In this document: positions 7,321 to 14,120 of the stretch, in pieces
How the letters are laid out: each line of letters opens with the position of its first letter
Numbering within the stretch: position 1 is the stretch's first letter
Source: JBGTKH01 sp041744735
Lineage (GTDB): Bacteria; Planctomycetota; Planctomycetia; Pirellulales; Pirellulaceae
DNA length: 14,331 bases
Assembly: GCA_041744735.1 (NCBI GenBank)
Contig: JBGTKH010000013.1
Coordinates: 1 to 14,331, forward strand
Reading direction: 5' to 3'
The notes under the pieces: generated by a model
Seen by the model: the letters and a program-made list of their open reading frames with translations, nothing else
What the model was told of the DNA's origin: nothing
Databases searched by the model: none
Translations under genes and position numbers: made by a program

Positions 7321-7824
7321 AGGTCGATAAGTCTCCAGAAAAAAACTTGCAAGATGTAGCGGGACCCGGAACGGGCAAGGCAGGAAAAAACTTTCCCGTT
7401 GAGGGGTAGATGTTGGCAGGACTTGCTAGTGTAAACTCGCGATTTCCGTTGCGGTAGTGTACATCCGAACAACAGGACAGCATTTTACCTGAATTAACAT
7501 CGCTCGGTCGTCCGCCACTACATGAGGAAAATCCCCTCTAGCCGCCACCACGGTACGAAGTCTCTGCAAAATAGCGGGTTGCGACGATTCTGAGCTGTGC
7601 GTCGATTTGAAATCGGGAGCGCTCCAATTGTCCGAAGGATGGAAAAGAAACTCCCAGGAACTAGCCGATACATTGCGTAGGCTGGTAAATCCGCGCATAC
7701 TGGAGCATTCATGGACGCGAGCAAACCAGGGCCACTGGGCGGCTGCGAAACCATCCCACCTTCGCGTTTCGCGCCGGCCTACCTCAGAGATGTAACATCC
7801 CTTGATTCCTGTAAAGCCACCATC
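7321..7824. other. Divergent intergenic region, no gene recognised
   Basis: This 504-base gap lies between the start of the minus-strand lipid run and the start of the plus-strand desaturase. I see no convincing gene in it. Open frames that cross it (for example 7426-8097 on the minus strand and 7607-7795 on the plus strand) lack family features and overlap the real gene. The part near 7320-7450 is relatively A-rich and holds a hairpin. Both promoters probably lie here, but I could not find a convincing -35/-10 pair on either strand. Confidence 0.6.
7370..7400 (-). promoter_or_regulatory. Hairpin in the 5' leader of the lipid gene run
   Basis: AACGGGCAAG at 7370-7379 pairs with CTTTCCCGTT at 7391-7400 (9 of 10 positions) around an 11-base A-rich loop. 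In the minus-strand transcript it would lie 50-80 bases upstream of the first desaturase start. It could influence leader stability or expression, or be chance. There is no U-tract evidence for a terminator in that direction. Confidence 0.25.
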
Positions 7825-8928
7825 ATGCTCATGCCACGTGATACGAACCCAACGGATTTTTCGTTGGCCGAGTCGCGCCGACTGGTGAACGACCTGTTCG
7901 AGCCCAAACCGGCGATTTACTGGACCGACTTCCTGTTCAGCATCCTGATTGGGCATATTGGCTATGCGCTGGTGTTTCAAGCGCCGCGCTGGTTGCCCGA
8001 TCCGCTGTGGCTGCGGCTTTGCGTGCAGGCGGTCATTTTCGTCATTTACGCGTTGGCCTTTTATCGGGCGGCGATGTTCATCCATGAACTCGTACATCTG
8101 CGCACGGGAACGTTTCGTGTGTTCCGTGTTGTTTGGAACACGCTCTGCGGTTTCCCGTTTTTAATGCCGTCGTTTGTGTATGAATCTCATTTGGATCATC
8201 ATCGCCGCAAACACTTCGGCACGCAGCAAGACGGCGAGTACCTGCCGCTGAGCAATCAGTCGCCGATTCACATGCTGCTATACCTCGCGCAAAGCTTCGT
8301 CATTCCGCTGCTGGCCTTGTTCCGTTTCGTCGTGCTAACACCGCTGACATGGGTGAGCCCGTCGCTGCGTCGCTGGGTGCATCAGCATGCATCGTCGATG
8401 GTGATCGATCCCTCGTACTTGCGCCCGCTGCCGACAAAAACGGCGATGCGATTGATTCGCCGGCAAGAGATGCTTTGCTTCGTGGGCTGGGCCACGTTCC
8501 TGGGAATTGTTCTGACGTTCAGCGCGTGGCCGTTTCCGTTGTTGATTCAAGCATATTTGACGGGCGTGTTCATCATCATGCTCAACGCCATCCGCACGTT
8601 GGGCGCCCACCGTTTCTGGAACGATGGAAGTGAGATGACGTTCGTCGAGCAGATGCTGGACTCGGTGAACTACGCGCGCCGCCCCTGGCTCAGCGAGTTG
8701 TGGGCGCCGATCGGCACGCGCTTTCACGCGTTGCATCACTTGTTCCCCTCGATGCCCTATCACAACATGGACGAGGCCCACAGGCGATTGATGCAGCACC
8801 TTCCGGCCGACTCACTCTATCGCCAAACCGAATCCGAGTCGCTCAGCCGTGCCATTCGCGACCTCTGGCGCCGTGCCAGCGAGGCAAAGAAGCAGAAGTC
8901 GCCCGAAACTCTCTCGCACGCCGCCTAA
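7825..8928 (+). CDS. Membrane fatty acid desaturase (PF00487-type)
   Basis: A 367-residue integral-membrane di-iron protein. Histidine boxes, counting from the ATG at 7825, are HELVH (87-91), HLDHH (122-126, followed by RRKHFG) and HALHH (301-305, within the typical RFHALHHLFPSMPYHNM). Hydrophobic stretches at about 36-52, 67-86, 150-172 and 216-255 fit four or more helices. The frame is open back to 7711, but the extra residues are proline-rich and lack family character. ATGs at 7825 and 7831 both lie just before the conserved start of the protein, and neither has a good ribosome site. It differs clearly from the two desaturases on the opposite strand, so it is not a recent duplicate. Its divergent placement suggests it works in the same lipid pathway; the substrate and bond position are unknown. 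Confidence 0.87.
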   Translation: MLMPRDTNPTDFSLAESRRLVNDLFEPKPAIYWTDFLFSILIGHIGYALVFQAPRWLPDPLWLRLCVQAVIFVIYALAFYRAAMFIHELVHLRTGTFRVFRVVWNTLCGFPFLMPSFVYESHLDHHRRKHFGTQQDGEYLPLSNQSPIHMLLYLAQSFVIPLLALFRFVVLTPLTWVSPSLRRWVHQHASSMVIDPSYLRPLPTKTAMRLIRRQEMLCFVGWATFLGIVLTFSAWPFPLLIQAYLTGVFIIMLNAIRTLGAHRFWNDGSEMTFVEQMLDSVNYARRPWLSELWAPIGTRFHALHHLFPSMPYHNMDEAHRRLMQHLPADSLYRQTESESLSRAIRDLWRRASEAKKQKSPETLSHAA

Positions 8929-8937
8929 CTTTGGAGT

Positions 8938-8963
8938 GCGGCGACTCGTCGCCGCTTTGTTTT
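8938..8963 (+). terminator. Candidate intrinsic terminator after the plus-strand desaturase
   Basis: GCGGCGAC at 8938-8945 pairs perfectly with GTCGCCGC at 8948-8955, and TTTGTTTT follows directly. It starts 9 bases after the desaturase stop. A second small hairpin (GCGGC-GGA-GCCGC, 8964-8976) follows. The same structure could instead be a member of an interspersed GC palindrome family. The 2-base formal loop means the inner pairs would open. Confidence 0.45.
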
Positions 8964-9038
8964 GCGGCGGAGCCGCTTTCTTCTGAAAGTGCGCCGCCTT
9001 ACTTAAGGACTGGCGTGGCCGAGTGTCTACCCGGTGCT

Positions 9039-9491
9039 TCAGTGACTTTGCTGCGGCACGCCTTTCGATTTCTCAGAGTAGACGATGTAAGCAGCCGCGC
9101 ACGCCGCCGCAATTGCCGCAACGGCGAAGTCCGTGTAGTGAGGCGTGCCTCGGCCAAGATGTACCACCACATGACTCATGAGGGAATAGAGAATCGAAAG
9201 GCTCGCCAGTACGATGGCTGTTGTCCCGCGGTATCGCGGAGCCGTCTTGGCTCCCGCGATGACAAAGGCCGCTCCCATGAGAATGCCGATGACCCAGAAC
9301 AGGATCGATCGGCTGAATGCTGGCGCGGGCGTCGGCGGAGACCCCAGCGGCTCAGCCAGTACAGGCGGAATCACGAGTCGCGCGATAACGCCGGGAGCCA
9401 TGCCCGCGATTACCGCCGCTGGTGCGACACCAATCCAGCGTAGCAGTTCGACGGTCTTTTCTTTGCTGGTCAGATCAGAGAATGATTTCAT
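9039..9491 (-). CDS. Small four-helix membrane protein of unknown function
   Basis: I do not recognise a family. The 150-residue protein starts at an ATG at 9491, after the hemC stop with a 17-base gap, so it is probably co-transcribed with hemC. It has a short charged N-terminus (MKSFSDLTSKEKT) and a hydrophobic segment around 19-45. A proline-rich loop (LGSPPTPAPAF) follows, with further helices around 62-81, 90-110 and 121-138 and a polar C-terminus (SEKSKGVPQQSH). No catalytic or metal-binding motif is visible; His107, His111 and His118 lie at or near the third helix and the next loop. No good ribosome site is seen. It converges with the plus-strand desaturase, about 110 bases away. Confidence 0.65.
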   Translation of the reverse strand: MKSFSDLTSKEKTVELLRWIGVAPAAVIAGMAPGVIARLVIPPVLAEPLGSPPTPAPAFSRSILFWVIGILMGAAFVIAGAKTAPRYRGTTAIVLASLSILYSLMSHVVVHLGRGTPHYTDFAVAAIAAACAAAYIVYSEKSKGVPQQSH

Positions 9492-9508
9492 ATGTGCCGG
9501 CGGGCAAA

Positions 9509-10486
9509 TTAAACTAGTGGCGGGTCGATGTGCTGCCGTGAGGCGTCGATCAGGTCGCCGGCGCCTTGAGCGAGTAGGTTTTCCGCCACTTCGATGCCAA
9601 TGGCTTGTGGATCGTCGGTCGGACCAACGGCGGCGGCGAAGACGCGCGTGATGCCGTTGCTGCTCAGGACTACGCCCTCTAGTTTCAATTGGCCGCTCTC
9701 GATTCGCCCAAATGCGCCGACCGGTGCGAGGCAGCCGCCGCGGAGTCGGGCTAACATGGCGCGCTCGGCCAGCACGGCGCTGCGAGTGTGGGCGTCGTTC
9801 AGCGGAGCGAGAAGATCGAGCGTGCGGCGGTCGTCGTCGCGAGCTTCGATGCCCAGCGCGCCTTGGCCGACGGCTGGCAGCATGATGGATTTGGGAATGA
9901 TTTGACCGATGCGGTCCGACAAGCCTAAGCGTCGCAGTCCGGCTTCGGCCAGCACGACGGCGTCATAGTCGCCTTCGTCCAATTTCCTCAGCCGCGTATC
10001 CACGTTGCCGCGGATGTCGAGCACATGCAGGTCGCTACGCGCGTGCAGCAGTTGAGCCCGCCGTCGCATGCTGCCCGTGCCGACACATGCACCCTGCGGC
10101 AATTGACGGAAGGCGTTAGAGCCCGACGAATCGTCAATGCGACTCGTGCTTGAAGACGCGGGCAGGACAAGTACGTCGCCGGGACTTTCTCGCTGAGGAA
10201 TCGCGGCCAGCGTCAGTCCGTCGATCGGTTCGGTCGGCAGGTCCTTCAAGCTATGCACCGCCAGATCGACTTCGCCGACAAGCAGCGCGCGCTGAATCTC
10301 TTTGGTGAATACACCTTGGCCGCCAATGCTGCCGATGGGGCCCGATTTGACATCGCCGCCCGTCGTGATCAGCACCACTTCGACCTCGATATTCAGCTCC
10401 TGCAGCCGCGCGGCCACCCAATCCGCTTGCCAACGGGCCAGCGGGCTGCTGCGAGTTCCCAGCCGAAGTCGTACGTTGTCTGACAT
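9509..10486 (-). CDS. hemC: Porphobilinogen deaminase (hydroxymethylbilane synthase)
   Basis: Condenses four porphobilinogen molecules into hydroxymethylbilane in cytosolic tetrapyrrole synthesis. The protein from the ATG at 10486 has 325 residues, a normal length. It starts MSDNVRLRLGTRSSPLARWQ, the family N-terminus; the open frame extends to a TTG at 10510, which adds only a poor leader. The active-site segment HSLKDLP (Asp82) is present, as are the substrate/cofactor arginines around GTGSMRRRAQL and DIRGNVDTRLRKL. Domain 3 carries RLRGGCLAPVG, in which Cys252 would hold the dipyrromethane cofactor. All key residues are present, so it should be active. It precedes the small membrane protein by 17 bases. 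Its leader holds a double hairpin at 10519-10554. Confidence 0.96.
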   Translation of the reverse strand: MSDNVRLRLGTRSSPLARWQADWVAARLQELNIEVEVVLITTGGDVKSGPIGSIGGQGVFTKEIQRALLVGEVDLAVHSLKDLPTEPIDGLTLAAIPQRESPGDVLVLPASSSTSRIDDSSGSNAFRQLPQGACVGTGSMRRRAQLLHARSDLHVLDIRGNVDTRLRKLDEGDYDAVVLAEAGLRRLGLSDRIGQIIPKSIMLPAVGQGALGIEARDDDRRTLDLLAPLNDAHTRSAVLAERAMLARLRGGCLAPVGAFGRIESGQLKLEGVVLSSNGITRVFAAAVGPTDDPQAIGIEVAENLLAQGAGDLIDASRQHIDPPLV

Positions 10487-10518
10487 GAACCTGATGAGAG
10501 TGCGCGTCAAATTCGTAG

Positions 10519-10554
10519 CCGAAGTTGTGAAACTTCGGAATTCTCACGAATTCC
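10519..10554. repeat. Double hairpin, GTAGCCGAAGT-type palindromic repeat
   Basis: CCGAAGTT-GTGA-AACTTCGG (10519-10538) is a perfect 8-bp stem with a GNRA-type tetraloop. GGAATTC-TCAC-GAATTCC (10537-10554) is a perfect 7-bp stem. They share two bases, so both cannot form fully at once. The first is preceded by GTAG and shares the 11-mer GTAGCCGAAGT with the hairpin at 11696-11720 in the opposite orientation, which suggests an interspersed repeat family. It sits between the DUF502 stop and the hemC start. Confidence 0.6.
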
Positions 10555-10599
10555 GCTCCGTGTCGAACCGTTTAGAAGCGCGCTCAACCGCTCCTTCCT

Positions 10600-11691
10600 T
10601 TACTTTTCTGATTCGGTGCGTGTGCGCGAGCCTTCCTTCAGCCCGCCATTTGTCTCATCGCCCGCGCCGGGCTGCGCGGCGCGGGCAGCATCGAGCGGTC
10701 TTTCCCCGTCACGTTTGGCGACCGCCGCTGAGATTTTGGCGCCGACGTCGCTCCGCGATTGTTGATGTAACGGCACGACGACACCGCAGCTTACGATGAA
10801 CTGAATCGCTTGGTCCATGGTGATGTCCAAGTCGATCGTTTCGCTTTTGGGTACGCTGACCGTGAAACCGGTGGCCGGCATTGGCGAAGTGGGGATCAGC
10901 AGACTCACCACGGGCTCGTTAGCCGCCGAACGGATGTCGAGCATGCTCTCACCGGTAACGAAGGCCAAGGTCCAAATGCCTTTCCGTGGATACTCGACCG
11001 CCACCACGCGCGTGAACTCAATCTCCCGTTCGCTGAACACAAAGTCGGTCACTTGTTTCACCGACGAGTACACGTTGCGGATCAGCGGCAAGCGATGAAT
11101 TAGCCCCTCAAAAAAATTCCAGAACATGCGGCCGACGCCCGCCGCCAGGAACTTGCCGATGACGTAAAGGCACAGCAGAAACAAACACAAAAAGACCGGG
11201 ATCACCAGGACCCGCTTCAAATACACATTGCGAACGTACTGATGGTAAATCTGTTTTTCGTTGGCCGTCGCCAACGATAGCTCGCCGGGCTGTTCACTGA
11301 CGTTGTTGAAGACGACTTCCGGTATCCAGCTCTGCTTGCCGCCGTTGACCGGAACATACACGCGGTCCTTGTACTTGAATGAGATCACGCGGCCGTCGGG
11401 AGCTTGCAATCGCTCTTCGGCAGGAACCTCGGCCGGAATTTCCTTCTTCACGTCGCTGATTGATACGACGATCACGTTGCGAGCCGCGTCTTCGATGGGC
11501 TCCAGCACATACCGCTCGATCTGTGCCCAGGCCCACAAGAAGAGCACGATCGTCAGCAGCGGCGGCAGGATGATTGCCAAACCGCGCAGCACAGCGCGGC
11601 GCACCGGGTGCTGCCGGCGCGGCGGGGGAGGTTCGGGAACTTGTTCGGGTGTCGTAACCATTCTCTTGTTCGCCTTTTTACGTTCTGACAT
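10600..11691 (-). CDS. DUF502 family membrane protein
   Basis: A 363-residue membrane protein of the DUF502 family, whose function is poorly defined. The N-terminus is basic and proline-rich. The first helix is at 37-57 (GLAIILPPLLTIVLFLWAWA) and the second at 161-183 (VLVIPVFLCLFLLCLYVIGK). Family signatures follow: GLIHRLPLIRNVYSSVKQV (196-214), GIWTLAFVTGE (238-248), LLIPTSPMPATGF (264-276) and TMDQAIQFIVSCG (291-303). The roughly 100-residue segment between the two helices, with VYVPVNGGKQSWIPEVVF, is longer than the short loop usual in the family. The C-terminal 55 residues are polar and probably disordered. The start at the ATG at 11691 is the only good one upstream of the first helix. 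A hairpin repeat sits directly before it, and comF ends 50 bases upstream. Confidence 0.85.
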   Translation of the reverse strand: MSERKKANKRMVTTPEQVPEPPPPRRQHPVRRAVLRGLAIILPPLLTIVLFLWAWAQIERYVLEPIEDAARNVIVVSISDVKKEIPAEVPAEERLQAPDGRVISFKYKDRVYVPVNGGKQSWIPEVVFNNVSEQPGELSLATANEKQIYHQYVRNVYLKRVLVIPVFLCLFLLCLYVIGKFLAAGVGRMFWNFFEGLIHRLPLIRNVYSSVKQVTDFVFSEREIEFTRVVAVEYPRKGIWTLAFVTGESMLDIRSAANEPVVSLLIPTSPMPATGFTVSVPKSETIDLDITMDQAIQFIVSCGVVVPLHQQSRSDVGAKISAAVAKRDGERPLDAARAAQPGAGDETNGGLKEGSRTRTESEK

Positions 11692-11695
11692 GGGG

Positions 11696-11720
11696 CCAAA
11701 GTCTTGCGACTTCGGCTACC
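11696..11720. repeat. Hairpin repeat, second GTAGCCGAAGT copy
   Basis: CCAAAGTC-TTGC-GACTTCGG at 11696-11715, followed by CTACC. On the minus strand it reads GTAGCCGAAGTCGCAAGACT followed by TTGG, an 8-bp stem (one G-T pair) with a GCAA tetraloop. It begins 4 bases upstream of the DUF502 start, so it could affect that gene's translation. It is an inverted relative of the repeat at 10515-10538. Confidence 0.55.
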
Positions 11721-11741
11721 ATCTGGCGAGTCGCCGGGCGG

Positions 11742-12551
11742 CTACTCGAGGCCGACGCCACGTGCGAGGACGGCGACGGTCACTGCCGCCGCACCTGCTT
11801 TCTTCAGGGCCTTCGACGCTTCGTTGGCCGTGGCACCGGTCGTCATCACATCGTCTATCAATAGAACATCCAGGCCCTCTATATCGTAGCCCGGCGAAAC
11901 GGCGAAGGCGCCGAGCACATTTTGCCGCCGCTGTTGTGGCCCTAAGGTCCCTTGCTTTCTCGTTTTGCGGCGGCAAGTCAAGACCTTCGGCCGCACGCGA
12001 CACCGCATCGTCCGACCCAGCGACTCGGCCAAAATCGCGGGGCCGCTGCCGCCGCGGGCGAAGTGGCGGGTCCAATGCGAGGGGACTGCCACAATCACGT
12101 CCGGCCGCAATTCAGGCAACTGCTGGCGGATTCTCGCCGCCAGGATGTCCCCCATCGCCATCGTGAGCGGTTCGTGAAAAATCTTCTTGGTGCACAGCAC
12201 GGCCTCGCGGAGTTTTCCCTGGTACACGCCCAGGGTCACCGCGCTGTCGAATCGCATGTCCATGTCCGCACAAAGGCGACAATCGTCGCTGTTCTGGTCA
12301 GCTTTAGGGAGAGGTGCTGCACAGCGCCGACAGACTGCACGTTGCGGCGGGCTGACGCCGACAAGGCACTCGCCGCAAATCAGCGGTTGACCAACACCAC
12401 CTGGCAGCTCGCAGCCGCACAACAAACACTGGGGCGGATAAACGAGATTCGCGATACTAGTGGTGACTCGGCGGATCGCCGTATGCACCGAATGCTGCCA
12501 CGCCGGTCGGTGAGGCGCGTGTCGCTGGCTGGTTGCAAGCTGCTCGTCCAT
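11742..12551 (-). CDS. comF: ComF family protein (phosphoribosyltransferase-like)
   Basis: A 269-residue cytoplasmic protein related to ComF, which supports DNA uptake in competent bacteria and is widespread beyond them. From the ATG at 12551 (a GTG at 12560 is also in frame) there is a 36-residue leader. Cysteine pairs that can bind zinc follow: CLLC (42-45), CGEC (59-62), CRRC (74-77) and CRLC (91-94). The phosphoribosyltransferase domain contains VIVAVPSHWTRHFARG, RKQGTLGPQQRRQNVLGAF and the PRPP loop VLLIDDVMTTGATANEASKA (229-248). The usual RGFNQA segment after the first of these is RGGSGP, a departure from the consensus. The DUF502 gene lies 50 bases downstream. The upstream gap of about 110 bases is shared with the divergent aminotransferase. 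Confidence 0.88.
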   Translation of the reverse strand: MDEQLATSQRHAPHRPAWQHSVHTAIRRVTTSIANLVYPPQCLLCGCELPGGVGQPLICGECLVGVSPPQRAVCRRCAAPLPKADQNSDDCRLCADMDMRFDSAVTLGVYQGKLREAVLCTKKIFHEPLTMAMGDILAARIRQQLPELRPDVIVAVPSHWTRHFARGGSGPAILAESLGRTMRCRVRPKVLTCRRKTRKQGTLGPQQRRQNVLGAFAVSPGYDIEGLDVLLIDDVMTTGATANEASKALKKAGAAAVTVAVLARGVGLE

Positions 12552-12617
12552 GAATTTCACGATCTCGCGGCTGAAACACTTAACCTGGCCGCCAAAATTC
12601 GCAACAACTCTTTCGTC

Positions 12618-12647
12618 TTGACCTAGTTTGGCAAACTGCCCTATCGT
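12618..12647 (+). promoter_or_regulatory. Candidate sigma-70-like promoter for the aminotransferase
   Basis: TTGACC at 12618-12623 and TATCGT at 12642-12647 are 18 bases apart and match the -35 and -10 consensus at 5 and 4 of 6 positions. Transcription would start at about 12654, only some 9 bases before the ATG at 12663. The mRNA would then have almost no leader, or translation would start later (GTG at 12699). Confidence 0.3.
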
Positions 12648-12662
12648 ACCGCGTGAACCGCC

Positions 12663-13979
12663 ATGTTGCGAGTATCCCGATCCTCAGCGAGCACTCACGT
12701 GTCCGGTACGATCAGTTTCAGCCAACGAGCCAGTTGGGCCGAAGGCCAGCCGATCAGCGAGTTGATGGCCCGCGCACTGGCCAATCCGGATTTGATTTCG
12801 CTGGCCGCCGGCTTTGTCGACCAACAGTCACTGCCAGTGACACCGACGTGGACTGCGCTCGAAGCGATCTTCGCCGACCGCAACGCGGCGCGGGCGGCAT
12901 TGCAGTATGGAACAACACCGGGCTATCCGCCGCTGCGCGAACTGCTGCTATACCACGCGCTGCAAGCCGACGGCCTCAGCCGCGCGGAAAGCAGACTGTC
13001 GATCGAGCAAGTGGTCGTTACGGCCGGCAGCAATCAATTGCTGCATTTGGTCGGCGAGAGTTTGCTCGACCCTGGCGACATCGTGCTCTGCGCGGCGCCG
13101 ACGTATCTGGTCTTCTTGGGAACGCTCGGCAACATCGGCGCACGATCGGTCGGTGTGGCCGTCGACGCCGATGGCATGATCCCCGCAGCGTTGGAAGACT
13201 CGTTGCGACGATTAGAACAGGGCGGTCAACTGCCGCGAGTCAAGGCGATTTATCTGGTCCCGTACTTCGATAATCCGTGCGGCATCACGACGTCTGCCGA
13301 GCGGCGAGGCCAGATCGTCGAGATCGCCAAGCGTTGGTCGCGAGCTGGAAAGATTCACGTGATCGAAGACGCCGCCTATCGCCAGTTGCGATACTCGGGC
13401 GACGACACGCCTAGCGCGCGAACGTTCGACGACGAAGGGGACACGGTGATCGTCGCGGGCACATTTTCCAAATCGTTCTCGCCCGGCATTCGCGTCGGCT
13501 GGGGCATCTTGCCAAAGCATCTGGTCGAGCCGGTCTGCAATCAAAAGGGAAACATCGACTTCGGTTCGCCGAACTTCAGCCAGCACTTGATGGCGAAAGT
13601 TTTGGAACTCGGATTGTTCGAGCCGCACGTCAAACAGCTTCGAGCGGGCTATCGGCCAAAGCTCCGCGCCATGCTCGACGCGGCGCAACAGCATCTGGCA
13701 CCACTGCCCGGTGTGAGTTGGGACGAACCGACGGGCGGACTGTACGTCTGGGCTCGACTGCCCGAGAACATTGACACGGGACCGGCCGGAACGTTGTTCG
13801 ACACGGCCATCCGCGAAGGCGTGCTGTACGTGCCGGGCGAGTACTGTTACCCCAGCGAAGGCGAACCGGTGCGCAAAAACACGATCCGGCTTAGCTTCGG
13901 AGTCCAATCGTACGAAAAGATCCAACAAGGCATCGCGGCACTGGCGAGAGCGGTGGAGAGAGTGATGAGTGACGAGTGA
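12663..13979 (+). CDS. PLP-dependent aminotransferase, class I/II (LysN/2-aminoadipate-type)
   Basis: A 438-residue fold-type I aminotransferase. It begins like the 2-aminoadipate/aromatic aminotransferase group (FSQRASWAEG then ISELMARALANPDLISLAAG). Landmarks are LQYGTTPGYPPLRELL (80-95), VTAGSNQLLHLVGESLLDPG (119-138), YFDNPCG (201-207, Asn204), IEDAAYRQLRY (234-244, Asp236), the PLP lysine Lys270 in GTFSKSFSPGIRVGW with Arg277, and GGLYVWARLP near the C-terminus. All catalytic positions expected for the fold are present. The amino donor and substrate cannot be read from sequence. The ATG at 12663 has no clear ribosome site; GTG at 12699 is an alternative. Its last codons are part of a heptad repeat, and a convergent paralogue faces it. 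Confidence 0.9.
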   Translation: MLRVSRSSASTHVSGTISFSQRASWAEGQPISELMARALANPDLISLAAGFVDQQSLPVTPTWTALEAIFADRNAARAALQYGTTPGYPPLRELLLYHALQADGLSRAESRLSIEQVVVTAGSNQLLHLVGESLLDPGDIVLCAAPTYLVFLGTLGNIGARSVGVAVDADGMIPAALEDSLRRLEQGGQLPRVKAIYLVPYFDNPCGITTSAERRGQIVEIAKRWSRAGKIHVIEDAAYRQLRYSGDDTPSARTFDDEGDTVIVAGTFSKSFSPGIRVGWGILPKHLVEPVCNQKGNIDFGSPNFSQHLMAKVLELGLFEPHVKQLRAGYRPKLRAMLDAAQQHLAPLPGVSWDEPTGGLYVWARLPENIDTGPAGTLFDTAIREGVLYVPGEYCYPSEGEPVRKNTIRLSFGVQSYEKIQQGIAALARAVERVMSDE

Positions 13980-14050
13980 CGAGTGACGAGTGACAAGTGA
14001 CAAGTGACAAGTGACAAGTGACAAGTGACAAGTGACAAGTGACAAGTGAC
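13960..14050. repeat. Heptad tandem repeat, 13 units
   Basis: One GAGTGAT, four GAGTGAC and eight AAGTGAC units run without interruption (91 bases). The first units encode the last residues and stop of the plus-strand aminotransferase; the rest is non-coding. The switch from GAG to AAG units suggests stepwise expansion from the coding end. Confidence 0.95.
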
Positions 14051-14078
14051 GAGCAGCAGCCGCAGCCTTCTCTTGCTT

Positions 14079-14120
14079 GTCACTTGTCACTTGTCACTCG
14101 TCACTCTTCACTCGTCACTT
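14079..14120. repeat. Heptad tandem repeat, 6 units, inverted
   Basis: GTCACTT, GTCACTT, GTCACTC, GTCACTC, TTCACTC and GTCACTT are the complement of the units at 13960-14050, separated from them by 28 bases (14051-14078). The last units overlap the stop and final codons of the minus-strand aminotransferase. The two repeat blocks can pair as a long imperfect hairpin. Confidence 0.92.

Noticed and set aside
7410..7445. Promoter-like TTTACA box on the minus strand upstream of the lipid run
   Set aside because: The matching -10 position (CATCTA) is too poor to support a call.
7711..7824. N-terminal extension of the plus-strand desaturase from 7711
   Set aside because: The extra 38 residues are proline- and cysteine-containing, without helix or family character.
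7426..8097. 223-codon minus-strand open frame
   Set aside because: It overlaps the plus-strand desaturase and the spacer, has no family features, and reads as the antisense shadow of a high-GC gene.
13212..14090. 292-codon minus-strand open frame opposite the aminotransferase
   Set aside because: It is the antisense shadow of the aminotransferase, and its N-terminus is just the translated heptad repeat (HLSLVTC units).
13960..14120. Possible CRISPR array from regularly spaced short repeats
   Set aside because: The units are contiguous 7-mers with no spacers and arise from gene ends; there are no cas genes.
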